26,910 bases of DNA from a virus, in the IMG/VR virus record IMGVR_UViG_3300037296_000120, positions 1 through 26,910 of that record. The stretch is one strand, 5' to 3'. How positions within the stretch are numbered: the stretch's first letter is position 1; every line of letters starts with the position of its first letter. Of the stretch, positions 1-6,972 are shown one piece after another. The position numbers and the translations under genes were made by a program. The notes beneath the pieces were generated by a model. It was not told the origin of the DNA. It searched no databases and saw nothing but the letters and a program-made list of their open reading frames with translations.

Positions 1-20
1 TGTCAGTCAGCATTGCTGAA

Positions 21-332
21 ATGATGGCAAACCCAGAGCGCCGCCAGCGCCTCGTGGACGCATCGGAGCGTGCGCTCGAGGAAAAGCTGATTGAGCAATT
101 CAAGTGGAACCTGCCGGACAGCATCAGCAAGACCTGCACCGACTTCATCGAAGCCGAGATTGTCCCCGCCGTCACTGCCCACTTACAGAAAAACAAGGGT
201 GCTTTGGTTCAGTCAGCAATCGAGGCGTCAGACCTGATCGGCGAAAAGCTGGCAGAGGCAATGGTGACGAAAGCCGTTGGCAACCTGACCGGCTACCGCA
301 TGGGCACCCTCATGAAAGAACTGTTTTCCTAA
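21..332 (+). CDS. Hypothetical early protein, possibly truncated at 5' end
   Basis: A 103-residue reading from the first ATG. I do not recognise the family. The protein is mostly helical in appearance, rich in Glu, Lys and Ala, with no membrane segment or cysteine cluster apart from a single Cys. The frame stays open from the ATG back to base 3, and no ribosome binding site precedes the ATG pair at 21/24, so the true start may lie left of the window. It is the first visible member of the rightward early operon. Real coding is likely from its codon use and colinearity; function unknown. Confidence 0.6.
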   Translation: MMANPERRQRLVDASERALEEKLIEQFKWNLPDSISKTCTDFIEAEIVPAVTAHLQKNKGALVQSAIEASDLIGEKLAEAMVTKAVGNLTGYRMGTLMKELFS

Positions 333-385
333 CCCCCCCATCTGGGCGGGGCGATCCCCCGTCCCCACACATAGAGGACGATACC

Positions 386-571
386 ATGCACACCCAACTG
401 ACCACCCGCCGCAACGTGACGCCAGAGCCAGACCTTATCACGGCAGACGGCGCTGCGATCTACCTTCCCCAGCCCTCCCGCGTTCGTCCGCTGGGCAACC
501 CGTGGCAGCTTATCACGGACGCCGAGGCGATTGAATTGCCAGCTTACGTCATTGCGCAGGTGCAGTCATGA
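386..571 (+). CDS. Hypothetical small phage protein (61 aa)
   Basis: A 61-residue protein beginning MHTQLTTRR. The start is supported by an AGAGGA ribosome binding site 7-8 bases upstream. A longer in-frame reading from 104 overlaps the previous gene and is not credible. The stop overlaps the next start as ATGA, implying translational coupling. It has no recognisable domain; the repeated ITDA/ITAD-type segments around residues 18 and 43 are the only internal pattern. Function unknown. Confidence 0.6.
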   Translation: MHTQLTTRRNVTPEPDLITADGAAIYLPQPSRVRPLGNPWQLITDAEAIELPAYVIAQVQS

Positions 572-858
572 GCGCGTCAGACACATCGCCGGATTACATC
601 GCCAAGGTTTTAGCTGCGGCACCGTTTGCAGATCAAGACGCTGGCGTTCCGCAGATGGCCGAACTTATCCGAGCCTTATCTTCTGAGCGCAACGAATTGC
701 GGGATCGGTTTGCTGGTCAGGCGCTGTCTGGCCTGTGCGCAAATACATCGTGGCAGACGGCTGCATCATGGAAGGTGACTAACCTTTCCATGAGTATGGC
801 AGTTGCCGCATATATCCATGCCGACGCGATGCTTGCCGCCCGCGAGGTGCAGTCATGA
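568..858 (+). CDS. Hypothetical early protein (96 aa)
   Basis: A 96-residue protein whose first half looks like a short amphipathic helical region (MAELIRALSSERNELRDRF), the kind of helix seen in many small phage early proteins. The second half is Ala/Met-rich but not hydrophobic enough to call a membrane segment. Start and stop each overlap a neighbour through ATGA. No family recognised. Confidence 0.6.
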   Translation: MSASDTSPDYIAKVLAAAPFADQDAGVPQMAELIRALSSERNELRDRFAGQALSGLCANTSWQTAASWKVTNLSMSMAVAAYIHADAMLAAREVQS

Positions 859-980
859 TGACCGTTGAGCAATACCGCGCCGCCGTCCACGCCGAGATGA
901 TCCGTGGCGCTTACGTCCTGATCGCCGTGTGCTGCGCTATCGCCGCAGGGGCTGCGCTGGCTGCGAAGGTGATGGCATGA
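855..980 (+). CDS. Small membrane protein (41 aa)
   Basis: A 41-residue protein made of a short charged N-terminus (VEQYRAAVHAEMIRG) followed by one hydrophobic segment of about 20 residues (YVLIAVCCAIAAGAALAAKV), so a single-pass inner membrane peptide is likely. It begins at an ATG overlapping the previous stop and ends in ATGA overlap with the next gene. This tight fit in the coupled operon is the main argument that so short a frame is real. Function unknown. Confidence 0.5.
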   Translation: MMTVEQYRAAVHAEMIRGAYVLIAVCCAIAAGAALAAKVMA

Positions 981-1273
981 CCCGCGAAGATGAATGGGGG
1001 CCTTGGCTTGAGCATGACCGCAACGGATGCCCCAAAGACGTAACCCCCGGCGTATTCATCGAAGTTGAGCAACGTCGGCGTTGCGGATCGGATGAACGCA
1101 AGTCCGGTCGCGCCACCACTGCCGTATGCAAATGCCCCCAGTGGCACATGAAAGACGAGTTTGGCGAGTGGTGTCTTGTCCTGCGCTATCGGGTCCGCAA
1201 GCCCCGCGCAATGGAAATGCTCAAGCATATCGCCCGCGATGCCGTGGCCCCGTCCGGATTGGTGTTCGCATGA
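977..1273 (+). CDS. Hypothetical conserved phage protein (98 aa)
   Basis: A 98-residue soluble protein beginning MTREDEWGPWLEHDRNGCP. The pattern Trp-x-x-x-(D/E)HD-x-x-GCP followed by a PGVFIEV stretch is one I associate with a small uncharacterised protein common in alphaproteobacterial phages. Four Cys (residues 18, 37, 49, 51 and a further one near 67 by eye) could bind metal but form no classic ribbon. The ATG at 977 overlaps the upstream stop; the longer in-frame reading from 929 would run through the previous gene. Confidence 0.65.
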   Translation: MTREDEWGPWLEHDRNGCPKDVTPGVFIEVEQRRRCGSDERKSGRATTAVCKCPQWHMKDEFGEWCLVLRYRVRKPRAMEMLKHIARDAVAPSGLVFA

Positions 1274-1536
1274 CCCGCCCCGTATTTTTCTACGCCGCGC
1301 TGTTCTGCGCAACCGTGGCCCAGATAGGTTGGGTCTTGGCTGTGAACGCCCGCAGCGACTTCGCCCCCGCTGCATCGGTAGCCGCGCCTGATCCCGTCAA
1401 GACGCTATGGGACCGCGTAGAGGCGATGACCGGATGCCGCATCACAACGGACGGACCGCTGCACCCTGACGACATCATCTGCGACCCGTCCGACCCTTTC
1501 AGTATTGGCCACGGCAAACGCGGCATTGGAGACTGA
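1270..1536 (+). CDS. Hypothetical exported or membrane-anchored protein (88 aa)
   Basis: An 88-residue protein with an N-terminal hydrophobic stretch (residues about 4-23, PVFFYAALFCATVAQIGWVL) preceded by an Arg, i.e. a signal peptide or signal anchor. The rest is a small periplasm-like domain with two Cys (near residues 57 and 72) that could form a disulfide. The ATG overlaps the preceding stop. No family recognised; it might act at the cell envelope, for example in superinfection exclusion, but this is inference only. Confidence 0.6.
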   Translation: MTRPVFFYAALFCATVAQIGWVLAVNARSDFAPAASVAAPDPVKTLWDRVEAMTGCRITTDGPLHPDDIICDPSDPFSIGHGKRGIGD

Positions 1537-1537
1537 C

Positions 1538-2233
1538 ATGAACGATATGACACCCGCAGGCATCGGACACAACCGCGCCCCCGACCCTATTGAACTGGTG
1601 ACGGCGCAGTATGACGATCTAATCACAGAAGCGCAGAACTGGACTGACGGCGAACCCGTCACGACCGAAGCGCAGATGCTTTCCGTTGATGACCTTATCA
1701 AAGGCTTCAAGACATATCGCGCTGATCTGGCCAAGGCTGGCAAAGAACGCACCGACCCACTGCACAAGGCGTGGAAAGCCGAAGTTGCCGCCGTCAAAGT
1801 CTACACCGACGACGCAGACCGCATCCAAGCCGCGCTGGTGGCCACAGTCGCGCCGTTCAAGGCAAAGCTGGCAGAGGAAAAGGAATCCACCCGCAAGGCC
1901 GCATGGGAGGCATCGCAAGCCCTTGAGCGTGAAGCCCGCGCCAAAGCCGCCGCCGCAGACGCTTCTAATCTGGACGCACAGCGCGAAGCCGACGCCGCGC
2001 AGGCCGCAGCGATGGAAGCCCGCAAGGCTGCATCCGCCGCGCAAAAGGACACCGTAAAGGGGATGCGCACCGTCACGCACTTTGAGGTTGAGGATACCAG
2101 CGAAATGCTGCGGTGGATGAACAAGACGCACCGCGAGGCGCTGGATGCGTTTTGTCAGGATTATGCGCAACGGCACCACAAGCAAGGTGCGATCCCAGGC
2201 GTCCGCGTCTGGACCACAAAGGAGGCGTATTGA
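1538..2233 (+). CDS. Coiled-coil early protein next to ERF
   Basis: A 231-residue protein. Residues 1-30 carry a GIGHNRAP motif that recurs near the start of many alphaproteobacterial phage early proteins. Residues about 70-180 are a very Ala/Glu/Lys/Arg-rich helix, a long coiled coil. Residues about 180-231 form a compact basic tail (MLRWMNKTHREALDAFCQ). The start at 1538 is just after the previous stop and skips an earlier in-frame ATG inside that gene. Its position two genes upstream of the ERF annealing protein suggests a recombination or replication accessory role, but this is not proven. Confidence 0.7.
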   Translation: MNDMTPAGIGHNRAPDPIELVTAQYDDLITEAQNWTDGEPVTTEAQMLSVDDLIKGFKTYRADLAKAGKERTDPLHKAWKAEVAAVKVYTDDADRIQAALVATVAPFKAKLAEEKESTRKAAWEASQALEREARAKAAAADASNLDAQREADAAQAAAMEARKAASAAQKDTVKGMRTVTHFEVEDTSEMLRWMNKTHREALDAFCQDYAQRHHKQGAIPGVRVWTTKEAY

Positions 2234-2427
2234 TGAACGCCTACACGCCCAGCTTTGCCGCCGATGACGCCACGCGCCGCGACAACTTCGCCGCCTTCAT
2301 CGCCGCCCGAATTGCCCGCGCCCGCCGCGTTGCCGCCACGACTGAATATGTGGTGATCCGCGACGACGCCCTAGCGCAGATCGCGCACTACACGAAATTG
2401 ACCGCCATTTTGGAGACAGCACAATGA
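2233..2427 (+). CDS. Hypothetical small basic protein (64 aa)
   Basis: A 64-residue protein with an Ala/Arg-rich N-terminal helix (FAAFIAARIARARRVAATT), which could bind nucleic acid, and a short C-terminal helical tail. The ATG overlaps the upstream stop as TGATG and its own stop overlaps the ERF gene start, placing it inside the recombination cluster. No family recognised. Confidence 0.6.
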   Translation: MNAYTPSFAADDATRRDNFAAFIAARIARARRVAATTEYVVIRDDALAQIAHYTKLTAILETAQ

Positions 2428-3053
2428 CCGAAGCAACAGCCAAGAACGTTCACCAGCGCCTTGCCGAAGTGATGCGCGTTGTGACCTACATTCAGAAAGA
2501 AAAGAAAAACGGCATGAACTACACCATCACCTCGCATGACGCGGTGACGGCAAAGGTTCGCCCTGCATTGCTGGATGCTGGCATCGTTTACTACCCCGTT
2601 CGCTGCGAACACACGCACAACGGCAATCGCGCCGAATGCGGCATGACCGTCCGTTTTGTGAACATTGACGAGCCGACCGACTTCTTTGACGTGCCGACGT
2701 TTGGTTATGGCGTAGACCCGCAGGACAAGGGGCCAGGTAAGGCCATGTCGTATGCCGTCAAGTATGCGTTGCTCAAGGCGCTTGGCTTGGAAACGGGCGA
2801 CGACGCAGACCATGACAGCATCGAACACAGCCGCGAAGATCCGGCAACGCGCAAGCCAAAGCCAGTGCCGTTTGATGCCGCCAGCATCCGCGACAAGATC
2901 AAGGCCGCAATCGCCAACGCCGATGACGATGCCAAGCTAGACGCGCTGTGGAACCACGCCGCGACCAAGGACGCTATGAACAAGCTGCCCGACCCAATGC
3001 AGGGCGAACTGCGCAACGCCTATAACAACCGCATGGGCGAGGTGGCAGCATGA
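2424..3053 (+). CDS. erf: ERF-family single-strand DNA annealing protein
   Basis: A 209-residue protein of the ERF (essential recombination function) superfamily, recombinases that anneal complementary single strands during phage DNA circularisation and recombination, functionally similar to lambda Red-beta. The diagnostic core is at residues about 94-129: GYGVDPQDKGPGKAMSYAVK followed by YALLKALGLETGDDAD, the Gly-rich and lysine/tyrosine-bearing segment typical of the family. The N-terminal part (residues 8-60) matches the usual helix plus strand layout. Residues 150-209 are a separate, variable helical domain as in P22 Erf. It sits in a coupled cluster with a DUF1367 protein and a Ref-like nuclease, a common recombination module. 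Confidence 0.92.
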   Translation: MTEATAKNVHQRLAEVMRVVTYIQKEKKNGMNYTITSHDAVTAKVRPALLDAGIVYYPVRCEHTHNGNRAECGMTVRFVNIDEPTDFFDVPTFGYGVDPQDKGPGKAMSYAVKYALLKALGLETGDDADHDSIEHSREDPATRKPKPVPFDAASIRDKIKAAIANADDDAKLDALWNHAATKDAMNKLPDPMQGELRNAYNNRMGEVAA

Positions 3054-3211
3054 TTACCTCGCTTGGTCTTTGCCACGTCAAGAACAAGCTGCGCCAGCCT
3101 GACACGCGGGCTGCGCTGCAATCCACCTACGACGGGTTTGGCGACGAATACCGCGCCCATGCCGAGGTGATGGGGCTGTTCAAGTTGCGCATGGAGGAGT
3201 TGGTGAAATGA
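3050..3211 (+). CDS. Hypothetical small protein (53 aa)
   Basis: A 53-residue protein (starts MITSLGLCHVKNKLRQ, ends KLRMEELVK) between the ERF and DUF1367 genes, overlapping both through ATGA. The C-terminal half looks like one amphipathic helix. It is too short for the usual length cut-offs but its overlaps with two solid genes in the operon pattern support it. Function unknown. Confidence 0.55.
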   Translation: MITSLGLCHVKNKLRQPDTRAALQSTYDGFGDEYRAHAEVMGLFKLRMEELVK

Positions 3212-3666
3212 CAGACGTTCACCTGACCCGCACCCCGTCCGGCCTTGTGCCGGCGGATCAAGCCGCCGCTGACTGGCTGACCAAGATCAAGCTGGGCGTG
3301 CCGATCAACGCCACTGTGCGCCAGCCGCGCAATGGCAAGTTTCATCGCCGTTTTTTTGCAATGCTGGACGTGGCCTATTCCAACCACGACTGGCCGGAAA
3401 TGGAAACACGCTGGGGCAAGGTCCGCACATCGTCCGAGATGTTCCGCGACTACGTGACCGTCAAGGCGGGCCACTACCAAGCCGACATGACACCGCACGG
3501 CGAAATCCGCGTGACGCCCAAAAGCATTTCGTGGGCGCGGATGGATCAAGCCGAGTTTGAGACGCTTTATAGCGACGTGCTGGACGTGATCTTGAAGGAG
3601 TTCCTGACCAACTGGACGAGCGGCGACATGGATCACGCGGTCAATCAGATGATCGGGTTTTGCTGA
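3208..3666 (+). CDS. DUF1367 family phage protein
   Basis: A 152-residue protein matching the DUF1367 family by its characteristic opening (TRTPSGLVPADQAAADWL), the KIKLGVPINATVRQPRNGKF segment with PRN and FH at residues about 39-47, and the short RRFFAMLDVAY segment that follows. Members are small phage proteins found in recombination or late-early clusters of temperate phages; the biochemical role is unresolved, with a link to recombination suggested by gene context. Here it sits between ERF and a Ref-like nuclease, consistent with that association. Confidence 0.8.
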   Translation: MTDVHLTRTPSGLVPADQAAADWLTKIKLGVPINATVRQPRNGKFHRRFFAMLDVAYSNHDWPEMETRWGKVRTSSEMFRDYVTVKAGHYQADMTPHGEIRVTPKSISWARMDQAEFETLYSDVLDVILKEFLTNWTSGDMDHAVNQMIGFC

Positions 3667-4103
3667 TGGCTATGCAGGTCAACACACGCGGCCCGCTTGG
3701 CCTCAAGGACCGCACCCGCAAGGACGCGCCGAAGCTGCGCAAGCCCGTCCGGCGGATCAGCGCCAAGCGGGCAGCGCACCGTGCGTCGGACGCTGGCAAG
3801 GCTGGTCTGGACCACATGGCCCGCGTTGCCGCCCTGCCCTGCGTGATCTGCTGGGAATGGGACATGCGCCAGAACAGCCCGACCGAAGTGCACCACGTCA
3901 AAAGTGGGCGCTATGGATCGGCGCGAGAAGACGACACCAAGACCCTGCCCCTTTGCCACTCGCATCACAACAAGCTGCGACCATACCCCGGCGACGAAGC
4001 CAAGATCGGCTACCACAACGGCCAAGCCACTTGGGAAGCCGCATACGGACCCGACCACGACTGGCTGGCGTGGGTAGAAGCCCGCCTTGCCGTCAACCCA
4101 TAA
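3666..4103 (+). CDS. Ref-like / HNH-type nuclease
   Basis: A 145-residue protein with a basic N-terminal tail (residues 1-40, many Lys/Arg) followed by a zinc-binding nuclease fold: CVIC at 59-62, EVHH at 74-77 and LCHSHH at 96-101. This matches the RecA-dependent nuclease Ref of phage P1 and related HNH proteins, which have a basic tail plus a ββα-metal core. The histidine pair near 76-77 is the likely catalytic/metal site. The ATG shares one base with the previous stop (TGATG); an in-frame TTG six bases earlier is less likely. Likely acts with ERF in DNA recombination. Confidence 0.82.
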   Translation: MAMQVNTRGPLGLKDRTRKDAPKLRKPVRRISAKRAAHRASDAGKAGLDHMARVAALPCVICWEWDMRQNSPTEVHHVKSGRYGSAREDDTKTLPLCHSHHNKLRPYPGDEAKIGYHNGQATWEAAYGPDHDWLAWVEARLAVNP

Positions 4104-4120
4104 CCAAAAGGAACGTAACT

Positions 4121-4522
4121 ATGCTCATGGAATCCCAAGAATATAAGCGTGAACGCGAAGTGGCCGAGCAACTTGGCGTTAACCCGGTGAACGTCTGCAC
4201 TGTCGGTTCAACGCTGATCTGCGGCAAGGGCAACGATCTGGACTTGCTGTGCCTTGTCCCGAACGATGAATGCCTGACCAAGGCGGGCTTTGCGCCTGAT
4301 GTTGATACGCAATATGAATCTGAACTGCATTCATGGCGGCGTGACGGGATCAACATCATTGCCGTGCAGGACCGTGGATTTTTCTTAGCCGAGGTCGCTA
4401 TCGCCCACGGTGCGCGCGTCATCAACAGCAGCATGCTGGACATGAACGACCGCGAAGACCGGATAACGTTTCATAGCGAAATTCGCAACTCCGTATCGGT
4501 CAGACTGACCGCTGGCCTTTAA
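4121..4522 (+). CDS. Nucleotidyltransferase-like phage protein
   Basis: A 133-residue protein with the outline of a minimal nucleotidyltransferase fold: GS at residues 29-30, then NDLDLLCLV with Asp39 and Asp41 (the GS...DxD metal-binding motif), then strand DGINIIAV at 75-82. In active enzymes the last strand usually carries a third acidic residue; here that place appears to be Asn78, so activity is uncertain. Similar small proteins with INII/VNLI strands are widespread in phage genomes and uncharacterised. A ribosome binding site (AAAAGGAA) precedes the ATG at 4121. No HEPN partner gene is visible. Confidence 0.65.
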   Translation: MLMESQEYKREREVAEQLGVNPVNVCTVGSTLICGKGNDLDLLCLVPNDECLTKAGFAPDVDTQYESELHSWRRDGINIIAVQDRGFFLAEVAIAHGARVINSSMLDMNDREDRITFHSEIRNSVSVRLTAGL

Positions 4523-4540
4523 CCCCCGAAAGGACACCCC

Positions 4541-4678
4541 ATGGCCCGTGCCACCGAAGTTATCCGCCCCCGCGTTCACCTTGCGCCGCCGCTTCCCGCC
4601 CCGCGCTACCGCTACGACCACATGCGGGACGTGCCGGAGGCCGTGATCTGCGCCTTTGCCATGAAGGGGGCGCGGTGA
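4541..4678 (+). CDS. Hypothetical small protein (45 aa)
   Basis: A 45-residue protein, Arg/Pro-rich at the N-terminus (MARATEVIRPRVHLAPPLPA). It has a good ribosome binding site (GAAAGGA) ending about 7 bases before the ATG, and its stop overlaps the next ATG as TGATG. No recognisable domain. The strong initiation signal after a short untranslated gap argues that it is translated independently. Confidence 0.55.
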   Translation: MARATEVIRPRVHLAPPLPAPRYRYDHMRDVPEAVICAFAMKGAR

Positions 4679-4833
4679 TGGGCTGGCAACCGATTGAGAC
4701 CGCGCCGAAGGATGGGACGCCAGTTGACGTTTGGCACCCCACGATTGGCCGCATCCCAAATGTCACGCACTGGCAGGCATACGACAAAATTACCCACTGG
4801 ATGCCCCTGCCAGCGCCCCCGGTGTCGCCATGA
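4678..4833 (+). CDS. DUF551 family protein (51 aa)
   Basis: A 51-residue protein with the two hallmark ends of DUF551: MGWQPIETAPKDGT at the N-terminus and THWMPLPAPP at residues 39-48. These are very common short phage proteins with Trp-rich conserved ends; their function is unknown. It overlaps both neighbours (TGATG upstream, ATGA downstream). The length is slightly short for the family because the middle loop is compact. Confidence 0.82.
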   Translation: MGWQPIETAPKDGTPVDVWHPTIGRIPNVTHWQAYDKITHWMPLPAPPVSP

Positions 4834-5015
4834 CCTCCCCGCACATCGTGACCGCCTACAATTTCGCCGCCATGTTCCCCGAATACGCATGGACGGCGCA
4901 AGACGAGGCCACGCCCGCGATACCCTGCGGCTTTGGGCGCGACACTGACGAAGCCGAGCGCGATTACCTGCACAACTGGAACGAGGCACAAGATGCAACA
5001 CAACCTGCAAACTGA
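4830..5015 (+). CDS. Hypothetical small acidic protein (61 aa)
   Basis: A 61-residue acidic protein (MTSPHIVTAYNFAAMFPEYAW at the N-terminus, split here for brevity at residue 20) with aromatic residues early and an Asp/Glu-rich C-terminal half. The ATG overlaps the DUF551 stop, choosing this start over an earlier in-frame ATG. It overlaps the next gene by 23 bases. No family recognised. Confidence 0.55.
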   Translation: MTSPHIVTAYNFAAMFPEYAWTAQDEATPAIPCGFGRDTDEAERDYLHNWNEAQDATQPAN

Positions 5016-5244
5016 CCTAGCCAACGCGATCCGCGACACCATTGCGGAATGGCTGGAAGATGACCGCAACGGCACAGCCACAGCGGACACGATGAACCGC
5101 GCCGCCATTGACGCTCTGGCCGACTATCAGGACCGGACGCCCCAAGCCGCCCGCGATGCAGCGGACGAGCGCGGCGACTGGCTGCTTGAGCAACGGCGCG
5201 AGGCAATAGCACGATTTGGTCAACCGTGGGGGTTCATGCCATGA
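4993..5244 (+). CDS. Hypothetical helical protein (83 aa)
   Basis: An 83-residue, helix-rich, acidic protein (AIRDTIAEWLEDD, then AAIDALADYQ, then AARDAADERGDWLLEQRREA). No membrane segment or cysteine. The ATG at 4993 is the first start that limits overlap with the upstream gene to 23 bases. Its stop overlaps the next ATG. Function unknown. Confidence 0.6.
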   Translation: MQHNLQTDLANAIRDTIAEWLEDDRNGTATADTMNRAAIDALADYQDRTPQAARDAADERGDWLLEQRREAIARFGQPWGFMP

Positions 5245-5621
5245 ACGAGGCACGCAAAGACGCGCTGATTGCGCTGCGGGATGCTGTTGCGGCTGGCGTC
5301 AAGTATGAAACGATGGGGCACACGCGCATGTGCCAGCGCGCATTCCCTAAGCCAGATGATTTTGACGAATCCAGACAGGCATATGCCGATTCAGAAGCGA
5401 CTAAAGCCTTACTAGCATGGCGAAATGGTGACCTGAACGCGGCTAGAAAACTGCATGACTCGGTTTTGACGGGTTGGGGATGGGAGTTAGCCTGCGGAGG
5501 TCACGCCATACTGCGCAGATACAGCGCAGTCATCGATGTCAATCCTCCGCACGACAACAGCACCGCACGCGCATGGCTCATAGCCATCCTGTCCGCTCTC
5601 ATATCGGAGGCCACAGCATGA
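5241..5621 (+). CDS. Phage protein, possibly ABA-sandwich type
   Basis: A 126-residue protein. Its layout, with an N-terminal helix, a middle section rich in Ala/Asp, a GWGWELA motif near residue 77 and a C-terminal PPHDNSTARAWLIAILSALI segment, resembles small phage proteins grouped as the ABA-sandwich type (DUF2591-like), in which an N-ending ARAW/ACRA helix is typical. I give that assignment as tentative. The ATG overlaps the preceding stop. Several codons here are less GC-rich than in adjacent genes, hinting at a separate origin. Confidence 0.6.
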   Translation: MNEARKDALIALRDAVAAGVKYETMGHTRMCQRAFPKPDDFDESRQAYADSEATKALLAWRNGDLNAARKLHDSVLTGWGWELACGGHAILRRYSAVIDVNPPHDNSTARAWLIAILSALISEATA

Positions 5622-5851
5622 CCCTGCACATAGACACGCCCGCCCGCTACGCCGAACTGCACACTGGCGCTATGGCCGAGCCTGCCCCGCCGCCCGTCGT
5701 GCTAGGCGTGGCGCTGCTGACATACGGATGCGCCGCAGCTACCGTGCTAGTTATCATCGCACTGACACTGCCGCACATCACTAGCACAGTGCTATTTGCG
5801 ATGGGTCACGCGCTGGACGCCGTGCAATGCCTGAACTGCGAGGGGATGTGA
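5618..5851 (+). CDS. Small membrane protein (77 aa)
   Basis: A 77-residue protein with one or two hydrophobic segments: residues about 27-52 (VVLGVALLTYGCAAATVLVI and following IALTL) and a weaker C-terminal stretch. Residues 1-25 are hydrophilic and Pro-rich. It probably lies in the inner membrane. It overlaps the upstream stop through ATGA and the next gene through TGATG. No family recognised. Confidence 0.55.
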   Translation: MTLHIDTPARYAELHTGAMAEPAPPPVVLGVALLTYGCAAATVLVIIALTLPHITSTVLFAMGHALDAVQCLNCEGM

Positions 5852-6033
5852 TGGAACGCACGTTCAAGCCGACATACCATTATGCCTGGCCGCCAGCCTT
5901 GATGCTGTTCGCCCATCAAAGCACAGGCTTTCATTCGGCAATCTGCATTTTTGCCGCCGGAATGTGGACCGCGATACTTTTGGCATATCACCTCAACTGG
6001 CGCATCGCTGACACAAAGGAGGCCCGCCCATGA
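5851..6033 (+). CDS. Small membrane protein (60 aa)
   Basis: A 60-residue protein with two hydrophobic stretches (residues about 12-22 and 27-48, including ICIFAAGMWTAILLAYHL). It follows another small membrane protein directly, so the pair might act together at the membrane, but nothing identifies a function. The start is chosen because its ATG shares one base with the previous stop. Confidence 0.5.
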   Translation: MERTFKPTYHYAWPPALMLFAHQSTGFHSAICIFAAGMWTAILLAYHLNWRIADTKEARP

Positions 6034-6620
6034 CCGCCCAGACAGACGCCACCCCGAACAGCCGCCGCAGTCCGATGGAGCATGAGCGGGACTTGCCGGA
6101 TGCCGCCCAGACAGACGCGCCGGAACGGATTTGGGCGCAAGATGCCAAGCCAGACGAGTGCAATTTCATCGGCGGCGGCTGGTGGGACGATTCATGCGGC
6201 AACACACAATACCCGCATATCGTGGGTTACGTCCGGGCCGATCTGCACGACGCCGCGCAGAACCGCGCCTATTGGCTAGCGATTGCCATTTGCGGGGGAG
6301 AGGATGCGCCGGGATATGTCGATAGCGTCCCATTGGCTACGCTGACGGATATGCTGCGCAAGGAACGCCGCTGGCGGGACGATGCCTTAGACGCCGCGCA
6401 GGCCGAGATTGCCAAGCTGCGGGCCGAGAATGATCGGCTGCGCGGTATCGGCATCATGCCACGTTTTCACGGGGTATGGTCAGCAACCGGCGTCCATATC
6501 GGGACATGGGATGACGGATATATCGCAGCTAAAATCTTGGCGGAATATCCCAACGGCGTCATTCGCGACCTAATCGACGCCACGGTTTACCACGAAGCGC
6601 AGAAGGAGGCCCAGCCATGA
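6030..6620 (+). CDS. Hypothetical phage protein with coiled-coil
   Basis: A 196-residue protein. Residues 32-75 contain ERIWAQDAKPDECNFIGGGW and a later YVRADLHDAA segment, a pattern seen in many uncharacterised small proteins of temperate phages (ERIW...GGW...YVRADL). Residues about 108-140 form a short coiled coil (AQAEIAKLRAENDRLRGI). The C-terminal 55 residues include GTWDDGYIAAKILAEYPNG. No enzyme motif seen. It is coupled to both neighbours by ATGA overlaps. Function unknown. Confidence 0.65.
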   Translation: MTAQTDATPNSRRSPMEHERDLPDAAQTDAPERIWAQDAKPDECNFIGGGWWDDSCGNTQYPHIVGYVRADLHDAAQNRAYWLAIAICGGEDAPGYVDSVPLATLTDMLRKERRWRDDALDAAQAEIAKLRAENDRLRGIGIMPRFHGVWSATGVHIGTWDDGYIAAKILAEYPNGVIRDLIDATVYHEAQKEAQP

Positions 6621-6793
6621 ACCTGCTACTCCCCAGCCACCAGCACGAGGCCCTGCCCCGCATAGCCACCCTGCGCCGCCTGCTGGACGAACACCGCGCC
6701 GCAGTCGTGCCGTGGGGATCGCCAGAGGTGCAGGCAACGTGGGAGAGGCTAGAGCCGTTCCTAGGCGAGATATTCACAACGGGAGGGGAATGA
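6617..6793 (+). CDS. Hypothetical small protein (58 aa)
   Basis: A 58-residue protein (MNLLLPSHQHEALPRIATLR at its start; FLGEIFTTGGE at its end), helical and basic in the first half. It overlaps the previous gene by ATGA and the next by TGATG, two genes before the integrase. Not recognised. Confidence 0.55.
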   Translation: MNLLLPSHQHEALPRIATLRRLLDEHRAAVVPWGSPEVQATWERLEPFLGEIFTTGGE

Positions 6794-6972
6794 TGGGGCA
6801 GGCACAAACCAACGCAAAGCCGCGATTGTCAGCGGCCACCGTATCCAAGGCAATCCGCGCCGCCCGATCCGAAGGCGGTTGCGTTGTCGAGGTGCGTGAC
6901 GACGTGATCCGCATTGTCCCGGTTGAGGCAGAGCGCCAGACGGTCAACCCTGCCGATCTGGTGAACATCTGA
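6793..6972 (+). CDS. Small basic protein just upstream of integrase
   Basis: A 59-residue protein. Residues 10-30 (KPRLSAATVSKAIRAARSEG) are basic and helical, followed by two short strands (CVVEVRDDVIRIVP). Its size, charge and position directly before, and one base overlapping, the integrase gene invite comparison with excisionase/directionality factors, but it lacks a clear winged-helix pattern; similar small proteins before integrases are usually annotated as hypothetical. The start is fixed by overlap with the upstream stop. Confidence 0.6.
   Translation: MGQAQTNAKPRLSAATVSKAIRAARSEGGCVVEVRDDVIRIVPVEAERQTVNPADLVNI

Noticed and set aside
333-385. C-run/G-run segment considered as a terminator
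   Set aside because: The possible CCCCCC/GGGCGGGG stem is imprecise, has no T-run and lies inside a compact operon.
1619-2185. Leftward open frame of 188 codons opposite the coiled-coil gene
   Set aside because: Cys/Leu/Gly-rich antisense of an Ala-rich coiled coil; no neighbours run leftward here.
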